The translations under genes and the position numbers were made by a program. 64,000 nt of DNA from contig NC_133946.1 in the NCBI RefSeq assembly GCF_031877795.1, positions 11,321,144 to 11,385,143 of the forward strand, read 5' to 3'. Numbering within the stretch: the first letter of the stretch is position 1; every line of letters starts with the position of its first letter. Shown here piece by piece: positions 22,800-36,200 of this stretch. The DNA is from Strix aluco (Eukaryota > Chordata > Aves > Strigiformes > Strigidae). The notes under the pieces are model-generated. The model ran no database searches and was not told the origin of the DNA. It saw only the letters and a list, made by a program, of their open reading frames with translations.

Positions 22800-25700
22800 A
22801 AGCATATATATATAAAAAATATATAAATATATCAAGTATAATCTTGCTGATGCTAAAGGCAAACAGTTTACCTAACCGGAAGTTATATGGCGAGATGAAA
22901 ATATGCCATCACTGTCAGGTTATGGGGAGGTATATGGAAAAACTTTTTAAAGGATGAAGTCATATAGAAATACTGCTCTGTACCTCTCAATGCACCCTGC
23001 CATACAGTTAATTGCACTTACATTTTTGCAAAATTTTATTAATGATAATTGCAATATACTATAGAGCTAGAATGCTTATAAGTAAATATTATTATTGGAG
23101 AGCTCACTAATTATGTGAACTGTGAGTGAAAGTTAACAATACTATAAATAAACTTAGCATCGCCAGGAGGAGAGCATCAGAAAAGCCTCTGCTGGGTGAG
23201 GCTGGGGATCAGGCCTGCAGGGTCTGCACTGGGTGGGCAGGGCTGGAACAGGGTAGGGGGATGCCCCAGACCTGGGGTGCACCTGGGGACTCATCAGGAG
23301 ATGGAACCAGAGATAGGCTGAGGAAAAAAGCCACAGCACAGGTACAAGGTCCATGAAGGAGACGGGACCAGGAACAAGGCTGCAATGCAGAGCTAAGATC
23401 CTTCCTAGAGTCCGGCCCAGAGAAGGGCTACCTACAGCATGGGGATAAGGGGAGTGCGTGCCCAGGGCTGAGCTTAAACAGAGCCAGGGGCCCACAGCAG
23501 TGGGTAGGAGGCTCCAGGTGAGGCTGGTTAGGGCTTTGAGGCTATTAATAGCCCTCAGGGGCAGGTAGGCTTGTATTTTCTCTGCAACGACTTTCTGTGC
23601 AGGGTATTAAGCTGGGCAGTGTTTCAGTTTGCTGCAATAACTGCAAACCCACCTTGGCTGCTGCAGCAAGCCACTCCACCACAAGAAATGTCCTTCATCC
23701 TGCTTCCCTGGAAGTGCAGAGGTAAGGAGAAATGGCTGCTGCCCAAATGGCCGCAGGTTTTTGCTGCTGTGTAGCCTTTTCCTCCCTCTCCAGCCATGGG
23801 TGGGTTGGAACTGGGGCTTTAGGAAAGGAGAGAGGGTCTCTTGAGGGTTTCTGATACCCAGGGATGAAATGAGTGTGAGCCTGATCTCTGTGATTTGCTC
23901 TTCTGCTTTTCATGCTCCAGTTCATGAGCAGGGTATCTGTGTGTTGGGTGGGAGGGGGTAAACCTGTGCTGAGGAGGAGATGGGAACTGAGGAGTTGGGA
24001 TTGAGGCAAAGGAGAATTTTGCAGCTGAGGCTGGCCTTTCAACCAGTCAGGATGGAAAAGAAAATGCTTTGGGGGGATGTGTCTAGCAAAGCTGCTTTTG
24101 AGGGATGCTGAGAAAGGAGGGAAGGATGTTTTAAGGAACACTGGGAGTTTAAGAAGGGGGGGGAAATAGATTCCTTACTGCCAACACCTTGTTAGCCAAT
24201 TGCAGCTACTGTGGTGAGGTTTGTGGGGTCCCTGCTGGGTGGATCCTGCTGCAAGGGAATAGGACATTGAAGCCAGGAGCAGGGCAGAGCTAACGGGGAG
24301 GTGGTTCAACCCAAACAATGGCTATTCAGGGTTTCACAGACCCCAGAATGAGCCTGGCTCTGTGGCACCACGGGCTGAGCTGTACCCATTGAGCCCAATT
24401 TCCCTGCTCAGAGCCTGCCATCATCCTGTCCCTCTGGCTTGCAGGACATCAAGTAAGTCTGGGAATAAATGTTTTTCTCTGAAAGTGTAGGGCACATCAT
24501 GTTCTTTCCCAAGGATGCTGTTCCCCCTGAGCAGGGCTTGCAGGGGGCTCGCCAGGAGCCAGGGCTGCTCTTATCCCTGCTAACTTATCCTGGGGTATGC
24601 TGAGAGGGAGGAGGGAAAACCAGCAGCACAGTTTCTAAAGATTTCCCTTTCCATCTGACCTTGCAGAAGCTGTTTTCACCTTGCTGTGTCTTGATCTGAA
24701 TTGCTGCTCGCTGTGCCTGCGCCGGCGCTTGGCTCTCTCCCAGGCTGTGTTAGGGGTGATGTGACCCACTTGCTGCAGGGAACCTTCCTGTGCTCGGTGC
24801 CAGGGGATTTCCGGGTGCTGACTTGCTCTGGGGCTGCTTTCCTGGCTTCTCCTTCTCCCTGCAATGGGAGGGGGTGAGGTTATTGGTTTTACAACTCCTT
24901 TCCTTTGCTTCCCTTTTTTCTACGTTGCTAAAAATATTAAAATTCAAAATCTGAGGTATACAATACAGATTCAAAAAGTCTAAGGTGTATAAATACATCA
25001 TGTGGGGCTGTTTATCTCTGAAGGCAGAGGCAGCATGTGTGAATGCAAGGAAATTGCAGCTGGAACCCCCTGGCCTCAGCTCATCCAGGCTCTGGGGACT
25101 GGAGCTGGTAATTTCTGCTTGCAGGAGGCTCCATTCCTCCTCCTGCTGCGCTGAGGGGATGCGCAGAGGCCGAGGATATTTCTGCCTGATGTAGAAGTGA
25201 CAAAAAGGTTTTAAGACTTCTGTGCGCAGCTCCTGGGAGCAGCGGTTTGGGTGTCTCTCCTGCATTAAATCACAGATTTTTCATGGAGAAACTTTGCCCC
25301 TCTCTGCTGCTGTCAGATCAGCAGATTTGGGAGGCGTTAGAAAGGGGAAGCAGCTGCTTGCAGCCACTGAATGGTCTTGGCTGTGCCTGGCATGAGTCCC
25401 TAAAAGAGTGGGGAGGGCTGGCAGTGCTGAGTGTGTGACCAGACAGGCAGCAGAGGGGACATCAGCATCAGCCACAGCTAATCCCATCTGTGCCAGCTTC
25501 TCTGAGCTGCTGGAGCCGAGGACTACAACAAGATAACCTTGCTCATCCCTGCTCCGCAGGAGTGTTGGTAGCTGCATCCAAAACCAGCCCCTGGAAGCAT
25601 GACCTTTTCTGGGAGATTTGGATTCCCACATCCAGCCCCCATGTTTTCTGCAGTTTCCTTCAAACACAGGCAGTATTGATTTTATTTTACAGGGGGATTT

Positions 25701-26700
25701 AAGCAGCCTGAGTACTTTTAAGCATATTGGCATAGGTGAGATCCACACCAGCTTGGCTTTTGCAGGCAGCTTGGCAGAGCCAGTGAGGGTCAGGGAAGAA
25801 AATACTCATTTTTTTCTGGAGTTTCTGCCCTACTGCACAGAGTATGTTGGTGGCTGAGCTGTTCCTTGGATGCTGTTTATGGGAGGGAAGAAAACACAGT
25901 GGCCACAGAAATAACGTGAATTATTCTGCAAGTGGTTAAGCTGACAAAGTTGTTTTCTTATGGATTTTGGAGTATAATCTCCTTAAGATGTTTACACTTT
26001 CTAAATATTGCATGAAGCTAGTCAGTGTGTGTCAAGTAACTGTATGGAGGAAGACGGGCAAGCATCACATAGCTCTTATTTCCTGAGAAAATTGGGCTAA
26101 AAGAGCTCTAGACAGTCCCAGGACCTGGCTGCAGTTTGGGGTACAAGCAAGATTTGTCCTGAGCGGTGTGAATTTGATATTTGGGCCTGGCTGGAGGAGG
26201 TGAGGCTGTGACAGAGGGCTGTTTGCTTTTAACCGATGTGCTGAGAAGCACCGGTGCGGCTAAGGAGGAGGCTCTTTGTCTGGCACAGCCTGGCTGGATG
26301 TCTGACAGTGCTCCACAGTGGGACCTGGGCTGCGTGCCCAGCTCTGAGCCAGCCTTGGGCTGCCCCCAGTCCCTCACAGACCTTGCAGGACTTGTATGAG
26401 GGGGGTCAGACCCTGGCCTGCTGGGACAAAGAAGGGTCTGTGGAGGAGGGAAGCAGAGCTGACACAAAACTACCCCAAGATGCAGCGTTTTAGCTTTTTT
26501 CCTCTACTGTGCAGAGCTTCCCCTTGGCAAGACAGATTGTAGCCCCCTAACTCACTGCTGGGGGATTGTCACACCCAGAAATCCCTTATCCTCGTGGGGG
26601 TAGCCCCACACTCCTTTCTTCCTCTTGTCTACACACAAGCATCCCAATTTAACAGGTTGACTCCCTCCCCAGTATGTTCCCCCCACTTTGTGGCTATATT
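22800..26700. other. Non-coding DNA between the retroviral fossil and the candidate CEND1 5' region
   Basis: No exon with both splice consensus and family similarity was found on either strand. An AT-rich stretch (22800-23110) includes a TATATA/AAATATATAAATATAT tract. The rest is mixed-composition unique-looking DNA. No typical avian CR1 LINE 3' end (octamer repeats such as ATTCTATG) was seen. Confidence 0.4.
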
Positions 26701-26879
26701 CACTGTAATCACTGCAAACCCAGGGAGGATTCAGAGAGGCGAGTGAGCTGAAGCAGACAGGGGCTCAGTGCTGCAGGGACAGCCCCGAATTGCCACTGCT
26801 CAGCCCCAAATAACAGGGGACATGGAGATGCAGCTGGCCTGCCTTAACTGTCCTGCCAGCCCCCCCCTTGGCATCCAGT

Positions 26880-27221
26880 CCCAACCCTTCCCTCCAGATT
26901 GGAGCGCTGTCTCCCCCCCCCTCCTCCCCTGCTCTCCATCTTCATGCAGTCTGCAGAGGTGCATTGTGGGAAACTCCCAAGTTCCCCCCCCCCCCCCCCT
27001 TCCTCCCTCCCTCCTCTCTGCGCAAGAGCCAGCTCCCAAGGTGTGACTCGTGCAGCCGGCCGGAGGACAGAAGGTAAGGGCTGCTGCTTTCCTCCGCGCA
27101 GGCCGGCACCCGGGGGGGCTTGGGGCAGAGCTGCCGGGGGTCCCCAGCCATCGGTGGAGAGACGGGCAGCATTCCTGCTCGGGGTGACATAGTGAAAGAG
27201 ACGTAGATCTACCTGGTCAAG
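26880..27221 (+). promoter_or_regulatory. CEND1: Candidate promoter and 5' non-coding exon, possibly of CEND1
   Basis: A GC-richer island in AT-rich surroundings carries a pyrimidine-rich tract with 16 consecutive C (26984-26999) and the motif TGCATTGTGGGAAACTCCC. Two strong plus-strand splice donors follow: GACAGAAG/GTAAGG (exon end 27073) and GTCAAG/GTGAGT (exon end 27221). No long open frame is associated, so this would be a leader exon. The next plus-strand gene is CEND1, whose coding exon has an acceptor directly upstream of the ATG, which implies a 13.4-kb intron. Linking the two is inference; an unrelated non-coding RNA is the alternative. Confidence 0.35.
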
Positions 27222-27229
27222 GTGAGTGT

Positions 27230-30200
27230 CCGCCACCTCGCAGCTGTCTGGGATGGAGGCTGGGGGCTGCCATGCCGGCCGGCTCGGGAGCGTGTCCCCA
27301 CGCAGCTCTCCCTGTTAATAGGCAATAATGCTTTTTTTAACCCAAAACAATAAGCACAGTGAGGATGGCTGGCCCTGAGCAGCTCCCTTCTCACTCCAGC
27401 TCTCCTCTTCTGCTCCCTGAAGGTCAGGCAGCCAGAGAAGGCAGTTCCGCAAACGCAAGTGCGTGGGAGCCTGCCTGCTGCCTGCCTGCTGCCTCCACGT
27501 ACCTGCGATTTCTTCCGCAAAGATCTCCTGCGCTGCCTTTGTGGGATGTGCTCTGCTTGCCTGCTCCAAGCTGAGCTGGTCACTGCCAACGGCCACCCGG
27601 GCTTCAGTGAGGGGAAGGGAGAAGCCCTGGGATGGAGAGTGGGGTTTGATGCCGCAGGAGGGCTCTGAGGACGGAGGAGTGGAGCCGGCCATGTGCCGGA
27701 AACGGGGCAGCTGGGAGGGAGGAAGGGAAGCAGCATTCCGAGCTAAAACCTTCCAGCTTTGGCAGGAAAGCCTGTACAGCTCCCTGAAAGGTTTTGATTG
27801 GGTTTCCAGCTGCATTTTCTCTCCCATCTGCATGGGTGGTGGGATTTGTTTGCCCTTCACTCTGCCTGGGTGGATTTAATAACTCTGTTTAATTGCTGTC
27901 AATCCTGACGCAGGAGGCAAGCCTGGCTAGGAACAGCCAGCAGCCCTGGTGCTCAGTCTTCACCTTTCCCAAGGAAGGAGCTGGGGGTTTTCTGCTAGGT
28001 GGGGGGGCTTTGATATCAAAGGGGTATCCTTTGATATGACCCCCGGCTTGTGCTGGAACAAAGTTCACAAAGAGAAATTTGCCCAGAAAACACCAATATG
28101 GAGAGAGATGACAGGCAATAGTGCCTATTTTAAGCTAGGGAAGAAGATAACACCAAATGAGCAGGAGGGAGGGGGACACCAGCTCAGGGCTCCTGTTTCA
28201 AGGTGTGTGCTTCCAGGGGTGAAATGCATGGGGGGGGCAGGGGGTGTCTTGGGATTTTCAGTCTGATGTCCCTGCCTCTCTGTGCATCTGTGTGCATCCA
28301 TGCCCTGTATGTTTGCAGAGACCTGTTGATCTGGTCTCTGCTCCTGTTTCATTCTCTGTGACCATCTGGTAGCTTCTGGTAGGGTTGGGGGTGGGAAGGA
28401 AGAGGATTTTTATTCTTGAATCAAGGTGAGCCTGGTAAAACTTTGGCATTGGGGCAAGAGGAAGAAGCCCTCCCCGTCGCAGTCCCGTTTTCCTGGGTGG
28501 GGCTTGGGCAGGATGCTGTCAGGAGAGGGAGGATGGACTATACTGGATTGAGCTCGCTGCTCCATCTCAGGACTGACCTCCAAAAGTCTGACCTTCACAG
28601 GTTTGACCTTCAACGTTTTTCATCTTTCTGTTCTCAGCCACGGTGCTCAGCACCAGCCTCTAACCCCTTGATATTGTGGCAGGATGGGGGAAGAAAATCC
28701 AGAATTTCCCTAAATGCGGATATTTCTCCCTCTGCATCCATCCTCTCTGCTGGCAGGCTGCCAGGAACTGGGGGCGGGGGGTGGTGCTGGTGAGCGCCCT
28801 GGCATGCTCTCTCCATCCTTGGTCAGGCGTGGGGGCAGGCAGAGGGGTTGAAGGGGAGGGATGGAGCTCTCTGGGCAAGCATTTGTGCCGGCAATGCTTT
28901 GGCCATCATTCCCTGGATCCTTCCCAGCTTCCTGCAGGGAGGGAGGGATTGAGCACTCTGGTTTTGCCGCACAAGGTAAGCGATGGGCTTTACCCCAGAA
29001 CGTGCCAGGAGCCTCCCTGGAAGGTCACTGCCTTGTGTTGAATTGGCCCCTCGTCTGCCTGCAGTGGCTTCTTACATTTCAGCTGCAAAGCAACAGTTTT
29101 CAGGCTGACGCATGCAGATCTGTGGGCTGTCAGATTCGGAACCTGGCTCTGGTCATGCAGAATTGCCTCCTTAATCTTTTTGCCAGCCACAGCTGAGCCA
29201 CACAGGAGGGTGACACCGTGAGAGCCTAGTGCAGTCCTGCTTTGGTCAGAAGGGATGGGTTAGTCAGGATGCCCGTAAGCTGTTAAATTTGCTGCTGCTT
29301 AGTGAAGTGGTTGGGGATATTTTACTGTGTCAGAGCTGACACCCTCTCATCTTTTTTGCTTGTGGCTATTGCATTTGAAAGATACAGGACCCACTGACTG
29401 TCGGGAAGGGGGCTTAAAAGCATTAATCTGTTACAAAGGACATCAGCTGCCTGCATCTGGGTACCAGCTCCTGGCTTCTTGGGGAGCAGCACCCCAAACT
29501 GGAAGCATTTGCCCTCTTGGCTAAGGCAGTTAGTTTCCCAAGTGCTGGCAGGCTTAGTATAAAGAGCAGGGCTGTGGTGGAGAGGAGTGAGTTGTTCACC
29601 TTTCTCCAAGAGGCAGAGAGGAGGCCTGAAACACATGCTGATCCTGCCAGAACGTTATTCCTGAGGTGACATCACAGACCCAACGCTGAGCAGAGAACTG
29701 AGGCCTGCCCCACGGCCCCAGCCTGGGTGTTAGGATGGATGTTGTGGGGAATTGCTTATCTAGTCCCTGGGGAGAACTGAGATTTTGGGGGTGGCAGTAA
29801 CCTTCCTCCTGGAGCAAGCAGCTCTCTGGGAGAATGGCTGAGCAGAGCCAGAAGTGGTGCAGACCTGCAGGTGATGGAGGAGGGGGTGTCACTGATGCTG
29901 AGCTATGAAGCTGTGGTTGGAAGGGTGATAATTACCTTTTCAGTAGCAAGGCTGCAACAGGAGGCTGCTGGGCCAACTTCTGCTGGGGCTTTTGGGCTCT
30001 GGTGCCCTCCCTTCTGATTTCACAGGAGGTGCCAGCCCATCCCTATGAAGGGATGTGCCACTTTTTGGTGCAGCAGCTTGTCCCCACTGCCACAGAGCTG
30101 CTGGCATTGAATTGCGGGCTCTGGGAGGGCTGGAAAAGCAGTATAAAGAAAGAAAATGAGTGTGTTTGCAAAATGCTGAGTGTGGCAAAAGTCAAGACAT

Positions 30201-33200
30201 GAGGAGGTGCTGAGGGTGGGATGCAGGGGTGGCAGAGCAGTCTGGGATGCAGGATGCACCCCGATGTCTGCCCATGCCTGCCTGCCAGACGTCACACTTC
30301 TGGGTTAAGGCTCCGTGATTCATGTTGCTGGCTGTGCATCTTTCACTGTGTCTCCAGAATCGCTCCCTGTTGAAACTACTCCAGTGCTTCGCTCCAGTGT
30401 CTTGCCAAATAGCTGTCATGGAAAAAAAATAATTCTGGCTGAAAATCCTTTCCTTTGTTCCCCTAAATTTCTGTCTTGAGGTGAATGATGCTCAGTTCTG
30501 TCAAACCAATATTTGATTCTGAGAGGGGGCTCAAACACAGGATTAAAGCTAGGACAGCACAGCAAAGTGAGATTCTCTAAAATTTAGTTATGACAGACTC
30601 CCTTAGGCAGCTTGTGCACTGTGCTATGACCCTGAGAAGCCAGACTTTGCAGCAGAAGGGTATTTCCAACAAAATCTCAGCAAAGTATCTTCAGATTCTC
30701 TCTAATTCTAGAAATAGCTTTGCTGTAAACTGTGGCTGAGACTGCAGTTGCTCCAGCTGCATCACGAGGGCTGGTGACACTTGGGTGACCAGGCAGGTTG
30801 TATGGCCTTGCCAGGTGTGACTTCTGCTGACAGCAGGTCGGGTTCACATGGGTGTAACTTGGTGCCCAACCCTACGGACATCAGTCAGAGCATGTGGTTG
30901 GCACCACTGGAGAGTTTGAGACAATCCTCTATTTCCTGAGGCTGTTTTGGTAACGCTTTCCTGATTTCTGCCATGTTTTGGGGCAGCTGTGAGCCGAGGC
31001 ATGAGGAGGGGGTTTGTGTTGGTTTTGTGTCTGTGCCAGCATAGGGTGCCAGGCAGCACGGAGTGCGGGTGATGAGTAACCCCTTTGGGACTGTGTGGTG
31101 AATACTCTGATGGAGGAGGGAAGGAGTGGGCTTGGTTGGGGTTTTTTTGGTAGCAGCTTGTCTATTTTTAATAGAGTTGTGGGCAGGAAGCTGAACTGAG
31201 ATGCAAGTGCTTTTCAGCCTGTGTTGCTGCAGAGAAATGGCCAGGTTGGTGCCTGTGAGGTGCTCTGGATGGAGATTTACAGACAGTGCAGCAGGAAACG
31301 TGCAATGGGAGCTTGCTGTGGGTCTGCTGAAGGGCAGGGTGAAGCAGCAACAAGCCATCCTTCCTTTGATGCTGCAGGTTTAAGGGCAGAGTCAGGTTTA
31401 TCATTTCTCATGGTTCTTATTGCTTTATTTTCACATAGGGTGAGAGAAGATAACAGAACAAAAATGTAGAGTATGTTTTTGCTATGTACATGGCTGTGTA
31501 CAGGCGGAGTGCCTGAACAGTGTAGCTTAGAGCTGTGGTTTGGGTTTAAAAAAAAAAAAAGAACAAAACTAAAGCCCCTGGCGGGAGTATGGTGTGTGTC
31601 TCTGCAATGTCGCCTCCCTCTCTCAGAATAAAATGTCTGCGACGTCTGTCCCAGCGAGATCTTTGGGGTCAGGACAAGCATGGCTTGCAAATGTGATGCT
31701 TGGCTCAGATGCCATCTGCGGAGATCATGGTGTAGAAGGTTTAGCCTTTTTCTGGGCTCATGCTGGTGGGGAGTGTATCAGGGCTGGCTGCGGGGCTCTG
31801 AAATGCTGTGTCACCTGTGTGGGGAGCGTGGCTGGGCTGTGGCAGGGCAGCTTTTGGAGAGGACACAGGCACCTGCGTTGCAAGCTGGGACTTTGCCCCA
31901 TCTCTGTGCAGTCGGTGGCCCAATGGGGTGCCCAGGGCCTGCATCCCCTAGCTGTTCCCTTTGCAGACATAAGGCAAAGGCAGTTTTGCTGGGCTACAGG
32001 AGCCCATCGTCTTCCCACACCTTGCCTTGGTGCCAGGTGTAACCCAACCTCTGAACACAGATGCGTCACCTGGGCTAGGAGAGAGGTGACACATCTTGGT
32101 GGCACAGGGAGCGAAGGGAAGGGTCCTGCGAGGCTGGCCGTGCTCTGGGGGGGTTTCCTGAAGTTTTGGTCATTGCCAGCACCAGCTGGACAGGCAATGA
32201 GAGCCCTGGGTCTCAGTGCAACCGCAGGACTGACGCAGCCGAGGAGCAGAGGCTTTGCTGGCAAATCTCCCCCTGTGGCAGTGATTTGAAGCTGCTGCTG
32301 CCGCCTGTTAAAATACTTTCAGCATCTGACGAAGGGCTTGTTGGAGAGGGAGATGTTTAATCCAGGGCCGGGGGGAGGGATGTGGGGAGTAGCAAACAAC
32401 AGATTAGGAAAAGGATTCATAAATATCTCATCAGCGTGAAGTGGGTCAACAGTGTTTGCTGTAACTTGGTGCTGCTGTCTCCAGGGCTTGGCTTTGGGAG
32501 GGCTGGGAAGCAGAGCAGTCTCCCTGCACAGCCTGGTCCTGGTGTACTGAGACTGTTTGAAAGCATCTATGACAAGAGACTTCCGCTAGCATTGTGCTTG
32601 CGTTGTGTTTCATCACATTTGCTGTGCATTGCGTCAGGAGCGGGGGGCCAAAATAGACCATAAGGGAGCTAAAATCCTCCTTGGGGAGCTGCATACAGCA
32701 GCTGAACGAACACAAGCTCCTTATGTAAAGCTCTTTTAATATTTATGGTAATACTGAGAGGCACTGCATTACCTCATCTGTCTTCACAGTACTTGGAGAT
32801 GGGGGAAAAGGCTTAGTCACACTACTCTGTTATCACTTATCTTAGGTGCTTGCCTGGCATCTCACTGCCTTTAACGTGTTCATTCCCTCAGCAGCTCAGA
32901 AAGGGGGAGACGTGCTTTTTGTCCCCACTGGAAATGGGTTGTTGAGGCACTGGGAAACAAAATATGTTGCTCAGTTGCAGGAGGAGGCAGGGATGGGGCA
33001 GGGGACTAACACAAATCCTTCCAGCCCTGACGGATCACTCCCTATACAGCAGAGGAAACGGGCACAGACCCCTGAGGACGCTTTCTAAAGGACAGCATCT
33101 GGCCCTCCAAGCTGCATTTCGTAAGGGTTAGACAAGAAGGTCAGGAGCCCAAGCACTGACCCCCTTGGAGCCATCAGCAGCTCCCCACCTCAGTGGGGGG

Positions 33201-36200
33201 AAAAAAGTTAGGCCTTGCCTATCTTTGATCTCTCTTCACTAATGCCACATGCACTCTGTGGACTTCCTGATCCAGCATGAATAGCCTGACCAGCCATAAT
33301 GACTGCTGCTGGCTGTCACCTGCGGGATGCCACAGAAAAGGTTCAGCCACCTTTGGTGATGCAGTTGGTATTTCTTTATGGAGAGCAAAGGTCTATTTGT
33401 GTGCACAAGTTAATGAGCAAGGTGGAAAATGAGACTGCAAGAGCTCAGCCTCCCACAAATCAGTCACTGTTTATTCCTTCCCTGTACTGCATCAGCCGGC
33501 TGGTTTGGATGAGCTGCTGCAGTGGAAGAGGTGAATGGGATCCTCAGTGTCTCGGGCAAGGTATTTCCAGAAGAGACGGGGATGTTCAGTCTAAACTGTT
33601 GGGTCTGAGTCGGGGCAGGCACTTGGAGTTCAGCCTGGAGCAGGGACAGAGCTGCAGGAGTAACTGGAAAAATGGAAAAGTGCATCTCAGGAGCACAAAC
33701 TGGTGAAACTGGGCTTCTGTGGCCAAACGAAAGGAGGGCAGGGACGTAAGCTACCAAACAGCTCGGGTGAACAGGTACTGAAATGAAGCAGAGCTACGTA
33801 AATGAAAAGACATGACTGATGATTCTCGTTGGGTTTCCAGAAGCAGTGGGATGCCCCAGTGACTGATACAAACTCTCTGGCAGGCCGATGTCCTCAAAGG
33901 ACAGTGGAGGTGCTACATTTGAGCCAGTCAGGTTTTTAAGGTGAATCCTATGGGGGGAAATGTAGGGCTAGCCTGGCTGTGAGTCAGCAAGTTGATTCTA
34001 ATGTCTACCTTAAAATAACTCTGAAGTGTGATTCCAGCTCTGCCTTCAGCTAGCAGCTCTGGAGGGACAAATCCTGAGGGTTTTTTTAGGTGGGTTTTGA
34101 TGGTTTCTTACATGATGTTCAGTTGAGCTAGCCAGGACTTGCACTTCCTCCTGCAGCCTGCTCACTTCAGCCCATGTTCACAGTCCCTCCTTTCCTTAAC
34201 TCTCTTCCAAGTCTCTTTGGTGCATGAGGACATTTGCTAATCTTTGGGAGAAGAAAGGGAGGTGAGAGTGATCTTAAGCCTCAGGATTTTAGGAGGGACA
34301 CCCTAAGCCCTACGCTGTGGCTCTCTGAAATAATCCCTTCTTCAGGGCAATGTGCTTGACTGCAACCTGTTTCTTCTTTTGCCATAAAATGACAAGTGGC
34401 AATGAACTGGCATTGCCCTGTGGCCAGTAACCTCAGAGAAGCCTTAATCTGTCAGAACAGGCTACCTTTCACTTGGCACTTTCCTCAGCACTTCATGAAC
34501 TCACCTTAGCCATGTGCTCCTGCTGATTTTCCTCTGACTGCTTCGGTCAAGACCTCTTTGGTGATGGTAATACTCCATATGATCATGCTGTCTTCCATCT
34601 GAGGGTCTTGCACTGGTGAGTTCAGCCCCCTGGATTGTATTGATTTGCACTGAAGGAGAGAGTTTGACATGCAAAGGTCACATAGGAAGCCTGTGGCAGC
34701 ACTTGATCCCCCCAGTAGCACCCGTGATTTCTAACAGTCTGGTCCCAGTCACTTCAGCTCATCGCTGCCTTATCTTTTGTAGTCGGAACACTACTTCTTT
34801 GTTGTTGTTTCTTTTTTCCTTTTTGGGAAATTCTGTGTTTTCAGGTGCCTCTTTGCAGTGGCCAAATTCTAATTTTCCTGTTTATGTGCACAGACTGCCA
34901 CAGGAACAAAATCTACAGACTTCAGTCTAAAATTACCTGCTCTTCACCTACCAGCTGGTGCCGGCGCCTCAATCTGTGATGGTAATTCAATCCTGTGAGC
35001 CAGTTTTGGCAGGTGCAAATTGCACTCACCAAAGGGAAGCTGTCTGAGAAGAGGGCCATTTTCTGTCCCTTAGAAAGCTAGTTTGGTCTTAAATGACCAA
35101 ATGCAAGCCTGCCAGCTGAGACTTACAGAACCTGCTGAAGGGACCTGAAATTTTGGTATTCAGTGTACGTTCTTCCTCCATGACTCTGAAAACCTTTCAC
35201 TGTGTTGGTGTAAGAGCAATTGACTGAAGAATGTGATGAGGACTGAGTTGGGTGTTGTGTTCTCAGGTTCAGAGCCCTCTCCTAGCTTCAGGAAGGAGGG
35301 GCCTGGTCCTGAGAGGCACAAGCCATCTCCTCTAGCACTGCTGAGTGCTTTCAACTCTTGCTGACTTCCAGCTATGTCATTCCAAAGGGAATTGGGAGCA
35401 GGCCGGTGGCAGCCCTTGTGTCCTTGCAGATGACCTCTGTCCCCAACCTGTGGGAGTCAGACTGCTACGGTGCCTGGCTCAAGCAATGCAGAGTTGCGGG
35501 ATGGTCTCTGCTGTGTTTCAGCTGCTTCAGGCTAAGGGGTTTGGGGGCTGACAGTGGAGATGAGGCAGGAAGAAGCATTAATATCTGCCTAGTAATAGGG
35601 ACCCAGTTAAGTCTTTGCCCAAAAGCCAACACAGGCCATGCTACTGCAGAGAATGGGGCTTTGCTACTTATAACTCTTCACTTTGCCCCAAAAAGGCAAA
35701 CCTGCATGCCTTTTTTCCAGACAGGTGGGAATGACAAAAGTGAAGGGGATATTAAGTAGGTGTTAAGGAAGAAGATTTGAGGCTATATAAGGTCTTTCCT
35801 GCCATCTAGGGCCCTTTCAGCCCGGTATTGCTACAAGTCAGACACGGTCAGTAGCTATTTCTGAGACTGATGCTTTCAACTGGAGGACACCTGGAGTGTG
35901 TGGATGGACCTCTGTTGCCAGTATCAATTCAGATACATAACCCCACTGTGCCGGCTGAATTCTTTCTTGCTGACGAGTCTGTCAGTGTGGCAGTTGAGGA
36001 CCCAAAGGAAATGGGCTGCTTTTTGTGGAGTGAGGGAAAAACCCAACACATGAGCCCTGTGCTCAGCACTGCTATGACCCTATGCACATCTGTGGGGTGC
36101 AGCTTCCCACCGCACCCCAGACCCCATGCTCTGTAGCAGCTGCTCAGCCTTACAAAGTTGCTGCCTTTTCCTTCTGACTTGAAACAATGAGGGGAAGGTT

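Noticed and set aside
26765-26782. RE1/NRSF-like element (TCAG...GGACAG) near the candidate CEND1 promoter
   Set aside because: The half-sites are 8 bp apart instead of the canonical 6, and the left half matches poorly.
31594-32289. Plus-strand open frame of 231 codons
   Set aside because: No recognisable domain, no splice context, and a composition like its surroundings.
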